DNA from: Clitoria ternatea
Lineage: Eukaryota; Streptophyta; Magnoliopsida; Fabales; Fabaceae
Direction: 5' to 3'
Length of the DNA: 64,000 nucleotides
Assembly (NCBI GenBank): GCA_037962975.1
Contig: CM075671.1
Coordinates: 12,943,001 to 13,007,000, forward strand
Below the pieces are notes generated by a model, which searched no databases, was not told the DNA's origin, and saw only the letters and a program-made list of their open reading frames with translations. This document shows, in pieces, positions 1-8,834 of this stretch (within the stretch, counting starts at the first letter, position 1; every line of letters begins with the position of its first letter). The translations under genes and the position numbers were made by a program.

Positions 1-862
1 GAGGAAATTCACTATAATCAATTCCTTTGATTACACTACAATAGGGACTCACACCCCGATCACAAATGCCTTGGATGCTACACCACACCCAAGCACATCA
101 CCATTGGATGCTTCACCACATCCAATAATATCACCCTTGGATGCTACACCACATCCAAGAAGAACCCCCTCAGAGATACACCACTCTGAGTATCAATCTC
201 ACTTTTAGAGATAAAGATCTCTTACAAGAAAACTCTCTTCAAGAGTATGATAAACAAATTGAGGAACAATAAAGAGTAATAACTCTATTAAGAGAATATG
301 GCCATTATTTCTCATAAGAAAAGATTGGAAGTATTTGGTATATCTTGGTGTTATTGGTGTGTTTTTGCAAATGAAATACCTTCCTATTTATAGGAGAGGA
401 AATGCCTTCAAGAGGTGTGAAATTATTGATTAAAATAATTGGAAAGGTACCTCTTGGATAAAATAATATTTTGTGAAAAGTTATAATGTTTCAACATGAT
501 TTTTTGCTTTCTGATCACGTTGTAATCGATTACATAAAATAGGTAATCGATTACAGCCTTTTAAAATCAGTTTTAAAACATAACGTTCATATTGTAATCG
601 ATTACTTAAACATGGTAATCAATTACATTGCTGAGGTAATTGATTACACTAATAAGGTAATCAATTACACGATGTAATTGATTACACTAATGAGGTAATC
701 AATTACATTCCATCAGAATGTATTCTTATTTTAAAACCTTTTTATATTAATGGCCGTACTTTCTTTTTATAGAGTCTTACTTTAATTATGCCTTGGTCTT
801 GGATCTTCATTCTTGATCTCTGGCATTGGCCTTGTCATTATCAAAATCCTTCATGGTCTTCA
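1..862 (-). mobile_element. 3' LTR of copia element, cut by window start
   Basis: This stretch matches 3396-4257 without indels, with only about eight mismatches by eye, so the two are the LTR pair of one young minus-strand element. The LTR edge is the CA at 861-862, followed by a purine tract on the minus strand. The first 227 bp (plus-strand order) lie outside the window. It holds the GTAATCGATTAC array (about 521-715) and a minus-strand TATA box (385-392). Confidence 0.92.
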
Positions 863-876
863 TTCTCCCCCTTTTT
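863..876 (-). other. Polypurine tract of the copia element
   Basis: The minus strand reads AAAAAGGGGGAGAA directly against the LTR start TGAAGACC, the expected position for the plus-strand DNA primer. Similar C-rich blocks near 1011-1023 and 1081-1090 look like extra PPT-like tracts in the 3' untranslated region. Confidence 0.85.
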
Positions 877-1345
877 GATGATGACAATATTTCATTGATT
901 TCATGACTCTTTTTGTGCTTGACATGGTATACTAAATCTTCAAGTCTTGCGTCCATGTTGTTAATCATGTCTTGCATATATGTTGTTGATATCAAAACCT
1001 TAGTTCTTCATTCTCCCCCTTTTTGATATTGACAACAATTCCTGAGAAGAAAAATAAACAGCATGCAAGATACAAGATTTTCTCCCCCTTAATTTTGGTT
1101 TAGTTGACAAGGTTTGATTGATTTTGTCTTATTTTGCTTCTCATATATTAACCAGGTTTGATTGATTTTTCTCTTATTTTGCTTCTCATATATTAACCAG
1201 GTTTGATTGATTTTTCTCTTATTTTGCTTCTCATATATTACTCCCCCTTTGTCAATGGCAAAAAGAATATAAGAGCATAAAGTTTTAGCAGAGAGTGATG
1301 CACCTTGTTGTTTGATGTCACTCGTTATTTTGATATTGCTCTTTG
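877..1345 (-). repeat. 3' untranslated region with a 45-bp tandem repeat
   Basis: No coding frame is supported here. Between about 1108 and 1241 a unit of 44-45 bp, containing GGTTTGATTGATTTT and a TTGCTTCTCATATATTA stretch, occurs three times. The region joins the gag stop directly to the PPT. In an autonomous copia element about 4 kb of protease, integrase, RT and RNase H would lie between them. Confidence 0.8.
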
Positions 1346-3115
1346 TTACTTGTTAATTGATAGATGCTTCAAGAAATGTGTTGACGTTTCTTGTGGGTAA
1401 GAGTTAATCCTTAAGTGCCTTCCGTCAATGATAATTCCTGCATCATTATAAACATTTGATCTTGGTACCCAAATTTTCTTGGGTCCTTGTGGGTTAGACG
1501 TTGACAATATATTCTTAGGAACCCAAATCATTTTTGTCTCAGTATAACCTTTTTTCCTTATATGGCATGTTGATGTATTGTGACCTTTTCTCAGATAATG
1601 AGAGATTTTAACAAATGGGCTAGTTGAGGTCTTTTGTGAAATAAAGGAATTTTTCTGTAACTTTTGCTTTTTGGAAGGATCAGACCCTAGTTTGGCTTTA
1701 AAATGACATTTTTGTTTTCCAAGGAGTATATCTAGGTTGTCTCTTCCCATAGTAAATTTAGCTAAAGTATTTTTTAAATCATCAATTTCTTGAGAAAGCT
1801 TTTGACATGTAATGCATGATTGATTGCATGTGACCTTAATTTTCAAATCATTTTCTAGGTTTATTTTTTCTAATTTAACTTGTCCTATTTCTTCATGTAA
1901 CTTTGAAACATTTTCTTCTAGATTTTGATTAATACTTTTAATATTTAAAAATTTCTTAGCAAGTTTTTGATATTCTTCATGAAGTTCTTCAAATGCTTCT
2001 TGCAATTCATCAAACGTAGGATTTGAGTCATTTACCTCTTCTGTGTTAGTCATTAGGCAAAGATTTGCTTCTTCTTGATCTGATTCCTCAGAAGAGCTCA
2101 TATTATTATCATCCCAAGCAATATATGCTCTTCTCTTATTTTTGAAATGCTTCTTTTCCTATTTGTCCATATTCTTATTTAGGGTTGGACATTCCATCTT
2201 CATATGTCCAAACTTTCCACATTCAAAGCATTTCGGACCTTGATTGGTTTCATCATTCTTGAAGGATTTCCTGAAGTTTAGTCTCCTCTGTCCCTCCTTT
2301 TTCTTTAGAAACCTGTTAAATTGTTTAACAAATAATTTAAGGTCATTATAATCATTTATACCTTCTTCATCATCTTCTTCATCACTTTCTTCAATGGTTG
2401 ATGATGACGCTTTTAGAGCAATACTTCTTCTCTTTTTGTCTCCTTCTTCATGCTGATTTAGCCTGGATAGTTCAAGTTCATGTTCCTGAAGTTTACCAAA
2501 CAGAGTAGCAAGTGACATTGTTGCTAAGTCTCGTGATTCTGATATGGCTGTTACTTTTGGTTGCCATTCCCTGTTCAAGCATCTCAAGACTTTGTCAATT
2601 AAATCTTCGTTAGAAAAAGTTTTTCCTAAACATGCAAGATGATTGATTATGTGAGTAAATCTCTTTTGCATGTCTTGTATGCTTTCATTGTTGTTCATTC
2701 TAAATAATTCATATTCCCTAGTTAGGGTATTTATTCTTGATCTCTTAACTTCGCTTGTTCCTTCGTGAGTTACTTCTAAGGTATCCCACATCTCTTTTGC
2801 TGTCTTGCAATTAGATATTCTAAAGTATTCATCCATTCCTAAGGCTGAGGTTATTATATTTTTGGCCTTGAGGTTATATTGGACTTTTGTTTTATCCGCA
2901 CCAGTCCATTCACTTCTTGGTTTAATCATGGTCACTTCTCCAACTACTTTGGTTGGTATGAATGGACCATTTTCAATGGAGTCCCATATGTCCATATCAA
3001 TAGCTTCTATGAATATTTGCATACGGGTTTTCCAATATTGATATCCTACTCCGTTAAATACAGGAGGTCTATGTATGGAGTTTCCCTCAGGAAAGATAGG
3101 ATTGAAAGAGGCCAT
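1346..3115 (-). pseudogene. gag: Copia gag polyprotein, one internal stop
   Basis: This is a capsid/nucleocapsid polyprotein of a Ty1/copia element. The ATG at 3115 opens with MASFNPIFPEGNSI. The UBN2-type gag domain follows (YWKTRMQIFIEA, then AKEMWDTLEVTHEG), and the zinc knuckle CFECGKFGHMKMEC (CX2CX4HX4C) lies near the end of the first part. A TAG at 2159-2161 interrupts the frame, which then continues unchanged through an acidic SSSEESDQEEANLCL block and a long Glu/Lys-rich coiled coil to 1346. The last part has two IWVP motifs typical of the gag end of SIRE-like elements. A longer upstream reading to 3238 runs through the PBS and LTR, so I reject that start. No pol domain follows. Confidence 0.85.
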
Positions 3116-3154
3116 GGATTTTCTTGAGGTTGTTAAACCTTTTCCAAGATACGA

Positions 3155-3166
3155 GCTCTGATACCA
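3155..3166 (-). other. Primer binding site, initiator Met tRNA type
   Basis: The minus strand reads TGGTATCAGAGC two bases inside the LTR end (CTAACA). This is the classic plant copia PBS complementary to initiator methionine tRNA. It fixes the LTR edge at 3169 and the minus-strand orientation. Confidence 0.9.
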
Positions 3167-3779
3167 CTTGTTAGCCCAGGTGGCCTCTAAGAAACTCAAG
3201 AAGGGGGGGTGAATTGAGTAGTTAGGAACTTTTTTCACTAATAAGTTTCTCCTCTAAAAACTCAATATGCAATGATATGTGATTTGAATAATAATGCTTA
3301 AAACATAAAGAGTTTAAGGGTTAGAGAAATGCAAACAGAGATTTATACTGGTTCGGCCAACCACTGCCTACGTCCAGTCTTCTCAAGACACCCTTGAGGA
3401 AATTCACTATAATCAATTCCTTTGATTACACTACAATAGGGACTCACATCCCGATCACAAATGCCTTGGATGCTACACCACACCCAAGCACATCACCATT
3501 GGATGCTTCACCACATCCAATAACATCACCCTTGGATGCTACACCACATCCAAGAAGAACCCCCTCAGAGATACACCACTCTGAGTATCAATCTCACTTT
3601 TAGAGATAAAGATCTCTTACAAGAAAACTCTCTTCAAGAGTATGATAAACAAATTGAGGAACAATAAAGAGTAATAACTCTATTAAGAGAATATGGCCAT
3701 TATTGCTCATAAGAAAAGATTGGAAGTATTTGGTATATCTTGGTGTTATTGGTGTGTTTTTGCAAATGAAATACCTTCC

Positions 3780-3787
3780 TATTTATA
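3780..3787 (-). promoter_or_regulatory. Copia LTR TATA box
   Basis: TATAAATA on the minus strand within CCTATAAATAGG, about 130-330 bp downstream (element sense) of the GTAATCGATTAC array. The same box is at 385-392 in the other LTR. Confidence 0.7.
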
Positions 3788-3915
3788 GGAGAGGAAATGC
3801 CTTCAAGAGGTGTGAAATTATTGATTAAAATAATTGGAAAGGTACCTCTTGGATAAAATAATATTTTGTGAAAAGTTATAATGTTTCAACATGATTTTTT
3901 ACTTTCTGATCACGT

Positions 3916-4110
3916 TGTAATCGATTACATAAAATAGGTAATCGATTACAGCCTTTTAAAATCAGTTTTAAAACATAACGTTCATATTGTAATCGATTAC
4001 TTAAACATGGTAATCGATTACATTGCTGAGGTAATTAATTACACTAATAAGGTAATCAATTACACGATGTAATTGATTACACTAATGAGGTAATCAATTA
4101 CATTCCATCA
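3916..4110. repeat. GTAATCGATTAC palindrome array in copia U3
   Basis: About eight copies of a 12-14 bp palindrome, several perfect (TGTAATCGATTACA at 3916-3929, GGTAATCGATTACA at 3937-3950), others with the core changed to AATTGATT or AATCAATT. The cluster lies just upstream of the TATA box in element sense, as expected of a U3 enhancer. The older LTR has it at about 521-715. Confidence 0.85.
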
Positions 4111-4257
4111 AAATGTATTCTTATTTTAATACCTTTTTATATTAATGGCCGTACTTTCTTTTTATAGAGTCTTACTTTAATTATGCCTTGGTCTTGGATC
4201 TTCATTCTTGATCTCTGGCATTGGCCTTGTCATTATCAAAATCCTTCATGGTCTTCA

Positions 4258-5178
4258 CTTACTTCTTTTATCATTTACTACTCAGAAGGAGATTGTACCT
4301 CTGTCATTTGGGATGTAGCAAATGCATGGAAGAAAGTCCACAGACAAGGGAAAGAACTAGGAACTCGAAGCCACGCTGTGAAGGAAGAGTACTACCAATG
4401 GGTCCTAAATAGAGTTTCCATTGTCAAGCTGCCTTTCAAGAATCCCTCCTATCTCCCAACAAGTACACATGTTACCCCTCCTACCCTTAAAGAGGAGGCA
4501 ATGAGAACCAAGATAAAAGAGCTAACCATGAAAAACAAGGAGCTAGAAAAAGACTTACTGATATCTCAACAAGAATGTGCCCTTCAGAAAAGGGAGAACT
4601 TAGAGAGCAAGCAAACCATTAAGGAGATTGGAAAAAAGAGGAAAATCGAAAGGGATTACCTGAGGAAACAAAGTCAATGCCTCCAAACGGCTAATACTCA
4701 ACTGAAAGTGAAGAACAAGCAAAGCGATACCATGTTGACTGATAAGCAACTCTTAAGGGACATGTTGGCAAAAGCCAAAGCGCGCGAGCAAAATGCCCTG
4801 GTGCAAAAAGAGCTTCTACAATCGCAAGTTAGCCGACTAGAGCATCAACTTAATGAAGTGGTAGAAGCTTGCTAGCATGCGATAAATGGCGAGCGATGCC
4901 GCGCGATGGATGCTGAACAAGAATGTGGTGAAGCTATCCGTGTTCTGAAAACTGAAATAACACAGCAAAATGAAGATATTCATTCATGGATGAACCGCTT
5001 CACCCACTTGGCATATTTGGCTAATGGAGTTCTAGAAGACCTCCCACTTCTACTCAAGCAAGCTGAGGGGATGATTAATCCTCTTAACACCCCAAGAGAA
5101 ATTATGACCTTCCTTGATTACTATAGAGAAAGGATTTGTAAAATGAGGGCCATGATTGCCCGAGCTAGGAATGGCTGA
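4258..5178 (+). pseudogene. Ogre/Tat ORF1, C-terminal part (element 1)
   Basis: The reading frame starts abruptly at the copia insertion and is closely similar to the ORF1 of Ogre element 2 (32722-33660). Shared blocks are KKVHR.GKELG.RSHAV, WVLNRVSIVKLPF and, at the end, CKMRAMIA.ARNG. The middle is a long Glu/Lys-rich coiled coil. An in-frame TAG at 4873-4875 splits it, and the frame is unchanged after it. ORF1 upstream of gag marks the Ogre/Tat lineage of Ty3/gypsy; its biochemical role is unknown. The N-terminal part lies outside the window beyond the copia insertion. Confidence 0.75.
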
Positions 5179-5423
5179 TTTACTTTTTTTGTATAAAAAA
5201 AATAGACTGGCAGCAGTAATATATTATTAGAATTCAAAAAAAGGGATTCTCTTGTCTCCACAACTATCTCATGTTAATTTCCACTTATCACTTTTGAACG
5301 TAGTTCTGAAAAAGGTCAGAGGATACTGGCCGAGTTCTGCAATCGTTTCACATACCATTTGTTTTTCTTTTACTGCTTTTATTTAATGCTTTCTTTTTAA
5401 CAATTTCTTGTTGACTTCCCAGA
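5179..5423 (+). other. ORF1-gag spacer of Ogre element 1
   Basis: This T-rich stretch has no frame. It ends in a pyrimidine tract and TTCCCAG just before the conserved gag frame, the same layout as at 33661-33928 in element 2. It could contain a 3' splice site. Confidence 0.5.
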
Positions 5424-6372
5424 CATAACGGGTAGACATCCTTACGTGACTAGGCTTAATACAAGACTCATGGCTGAAATGGAACAAGAAAATGAGAGCT
5501 TAAGAGCTGAAATTAATCAGCTGAAAGAGCAAATGGCTGAAATGGCCAAGCTTCTTTAAAGGAGAGTCACAGAAAGGGATTCTTTAGCAGGCGTTAAAGA
5601 CGCTAGACAACGACCATCCACTCCCTGACACACTCAGGGTCCTGCTGGAGGGCCAAGCTCAAACCCTGCTGCGCCTCCCCTAACTATTCACGTTAGGAAA
5701 TCAAACCCTGTTGATACCCAGCAACCTATCTACATATATGAGGAAGAAAATGCCATACCCTTTCCGCAATATGGATTGCCACTGGGCTATTTCCCACCAC
5801 TTTAAGAAGAGCCTGATTATCAGGAAACGATCCTTCATACGGCTCAACCAAATGTCCCACCCGTCCGGGATCCTCAAACGATTCCGATCCATACACAAGC
5901 TATACAACCACAAGCTGCCCAAGCAATAGCCAGACCCCACATCTCAATGCCTAATACAAACCTGGCATATGTCGACCAGCTGATTAGGAGTACTAGTCAT
6001 TATGTCACTGCAGGTCCAAGCGCTGCTGCTGCTACCCAGGAGGGAAAATTAGAGTTTCTGGAAAGGTGGTTAAGAGAAATGGAAAGAACGAACTGGTTTG
6101 GAATGGGCAGTGCTACACAACTCTGTCTGATTCCCGATGTTTTTATTCCTTCCAAATTCAAAATGCCTGAATTTGATAAGTATCGGGGGCTAACCTGTCC
6201 AAAGAACCATCTTACCATGTATTGCCGGAAGATGGCTTCTCATGCTTCTAATGACCCTCTGCTCATTCATTGTTTCCAGGATAGTTTGGCTGGAGCACCT
6301 CTAACTTAATACAATCATCTTGAACGATCTCGTATACACTGTTGGGAAGATCTGGCAGATGCTTTCATGCAA
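5424..6372 (+). pseudogene. gag: Ogre/Tat gag, N-terminal part (element 1)
   Basis: Homologous to gag of element 2 (33929-34920). A coiled-coil start (MAEMEQENESLRAEI, LKEQMAEMAKLL) is followed by a Pro/Gln-rich linker and the conserved block KMPEFDKY.GLTCPKNHL, then YCRKMASHASNDPL. Several stops interrupt it: near 5558 and 5626, in the 5800s, and TAA at 6307-6309. The gene breaks at 6372, exactly where a minus-strand Athila-type LTR begins. The rest of the gag-pro frame reappears in pieces after 16228. Confidence 0.8.
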
Positions 6373-7583
6373 TGGTGTGAAAATCCTGAGCCATTAACTT
6401 GATGCTAACTGCTCAGAGGATTTATTCTTTGGCAAGCGCACCAGTCGTTAAAATTGTATTATATTTGATCGTCCCACAGGGATTGTGGTAAGTACCTCAA
6501 TCTTGGACGGATACAAGATGAACCAATGCAATACACATAAGATTCATTTGGTTTTGTTGATTTTATGTTTTATATGTTTTTGTATTTTCCAGAGACAGTG
6601 TGAAAGATGAAATACGATTAATAGAAAATAGGTTAGGATTGCTTCAGTCTACAATTTCATTAAGAAAATGCAATTGAGGTTCAATCGAGCTTCAAACATT
6701 AAGAGGACAATCCGCAAGTGGTTATTCCTTAATTCCTTAGGTGAAAAACGCTAATTCCTATGCATCAAACCTTAATCCCTTAAGTGCTCAATTAACATAC
6801 GAATCTAATGCGAAATTGGAGGTTAAACTCTAACTATTCACCTAATTGATAGGCCTAAATTAGTTAGAAAGATGGAAGTTACCTAAGCTTCAACCATGAT
6901 TCCTCACTGGTGAAGTTCTTCATCAGATCTGGATTTGTCAATCCAGTAAAGCAGATCCACTCCTCAGCTCGTTCTCCTCAAGATCTAGAAGTCAAATTCC
7001 TCAATACACCTTTAAAATTCCATCGCAAACCTTCACAATCCCAACCTTAAGGATTTAGAAAGTCTATGATGGGAGAACTCACTTTTTTCCTAGGATCACT
7101 TTTTTCCTAGGACTTTAAAAGCACCGATTGAAAATACCGTATGAAGAACTCACTGTTGATGTATTTTCAATCGGTGCTTTTAAAGTCTCGCTCGGGTTCT
7201 TCATACGGTATTCGGTTCCCTGTTGCGGTCGGTGTCTTGAAGCATTTCCCAGTCAGACTTTTGGAGTTTCACTCGGATTTATGGAATCTCACTCGGATTT
7301 TTCCTCCTTTTCTTTCCAGCTTGAGCACAACCTGTTCCTGCGCCAATAAACACATAGTTGCCTAGCATTTGTACGCTGGCTGCTTAGTGAAATTATAAAT
7401 AATCATAATCTCTTAACTAATTAATATTTTTAATCATTTTCTTATATAAATTAAACACTTTAAAATAAATAAATAAAATACGAATTGTTAACTATTTATT
7501 AAATAATAAAGCCAAACTAAATAATAATTACTGAATTATGTTAAATAAAAGGTGAAATAATTAAGTCTTTCCAAGACTTATCA
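6373..7583 (-). mobile_element. Athila-type LTR, family A, minus strand
   Basis: The reverse complement starts TGATAAGTCTTGG at 7583 and ends at 6373. Both ends match the family A LTR at 57060-59063, including the U5 motif GCGCTTGCC (reverse complement at about 6434-6449) and the CCCTGTGGGACGATCAAA block. At 1211 bp it is shorter than the 2004-bp relative, lacks the TATA region seen there, and contains a 27-bp perfect foldback (7111-7187). It sits against broken Ogre 1 gag sequence at 6372. No second LTR is visible. Confidence 0.8.
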
Positions 7584-8632
7584 CATCCCCAAACTTAAAA
7601 CTTGCTTGTCCTCAAGCAAATACTCATATTAATTAACTAACAGGCTGTTATTCAAAACAATCAACATTTCCTTAACTTAATTCATACTATAATTATTGAA
7701 TACCGACCATGCTTTTCTTTTCATAAATTTTAAAAATATAATTACTCACACCTCCTTTGGGAAACAAGATGGTGATACTTTCCTCACTGGATTTGTGTTT
7801 CACTCTTCTCTCAGTGTATAGGTTAAGCAATATGCACTCATCACCTGCATCTTTTGTTAGATCAACATAGGCTTGCAACAGTTCTAAACGTCATGCCATA
7901 TGCCAGCACAATCGGATCAGTAAGGGCTTTTTAAGCTTATAATGGGGCTAGGCTAGAGGCTCTATTATTGTTTTCCGAGTCAGTGTTGGGTTACAAGATG
8001 TATCCACTGATGCCTTGCCTCGATCTTAACTTAATTGCCTTCTACTAACAAGCTCTATTATTTTTCGAATGAATGATAACTTAACAACTTGTGGTGCTTT
8101 GCACCTTCTTTTTCTTTCAGTCCTTTGGACTTTTTCTTTTCTTTCTTTTCTTCCATCTTTTCCGATCAACAATTTTTTTCTTGTGGTGCTTTGCATCTTC
8201 TTTCCTTGCTGATATTTCATTTTTTTCTTTTTGGCTTTTCTATTTCTCCTTTTATTTCTTAAGGTAATCATATACAACTAAGGTCAGAGTGTGTCCTTAA
8301 TTGTTGTTAGGCACACTCTTCATCCCCAAACTTAAAACTTGCTAGTCCCTAGCAATAAGTAAGACTGAGCAATTCATCAGTAGAACATCCAGGGATAATT
8401 CAGTCGGTTTTTCTTAGATATTAAGGCTTGTAATGTTAGGTGTATCAAAAGAATGAAAGGGTCTCAGGCTCAAACATAAGTATTGGGTCAAAGGATAATT
8501 AATAATATTAGGATGGCTAATTTTTGGCCCTGGCTAATTTACAAAGATGGCCTTTATCATTTCCGATTAGCAGGCATAAAACCATTTAGCAAGCACTGAA
8601 GCAAATTCTGTCTTACTAACTAAGATGCAGGT
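7584..8632 (-). mobile_element. 3' internal end of family A Athila, no gene
   Basis: Noncoding tail of a minus-strand Athila-type element. 7584-8290 resembles the reverse complement of 56331-57059. On the minus strand TTTGGGGATG abuts the LTR at 7583, and a TTGCTTG-AGGA-CAAGCAA hairpin lies at 7602-7619. A second hairpin plus TTTGGGGATG module lies at 8321-8355. A Lys/Arg-rich open frame at 8026-8277 comes from purine-rich repeats and is not a gene. The upstream part of the element was lost where the Tekay element begins. Confidence 0.7.
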
Positions 8633-8834
8633 TATAACATCCCTGTTTTTAGTAACAGTTTTAATCTTGTAATTTTGAAGTATAAAAGGTCTGTAGGTGA
8701 GAATTGGTAAATAAAACACTCTGTGGATGGTCTGTAATACTCTAAAAATTTCATTTTTGGGTATAATCATGGAATTTATATAGACCATTAATGATATTAC
8801 CCATTTTCTAAGTGAAACATGTCTTAGAAAGGAC

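Larger units (their letters stand above)
3169..4257 (-). mobile_element. 5' LTR of copia element
   Basis: The 1089-bp LTR runs from TGTTAG at 3169 to TTCA at 4257 in plus-strand order. On the minus strand it has U3 with a palindrome array (3916-4110), a TATA box (3780-3787), then a transcribed part with three short hairpins (3465-3554). Outside 4257 the sequence resumes as Ogre element 1 coding sequence, so the copia element is nested in it. The other flank is outside the window, so no TSD can be checked. Confidence 0.92.

Noticed and set aside
3394..3603. Pro/Thr/Ser-rich 69-aa frame
   Set aside because: Inside the copia LTR and antisense to the element; arises from three short hairpin repeats.
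8026..8277. Lys/Arg-rich 83-aa frame
   Set aside because: From the purine-rich 3' untranslated part of family A; the counterpart at 56380-56560 is not conserved as protein.
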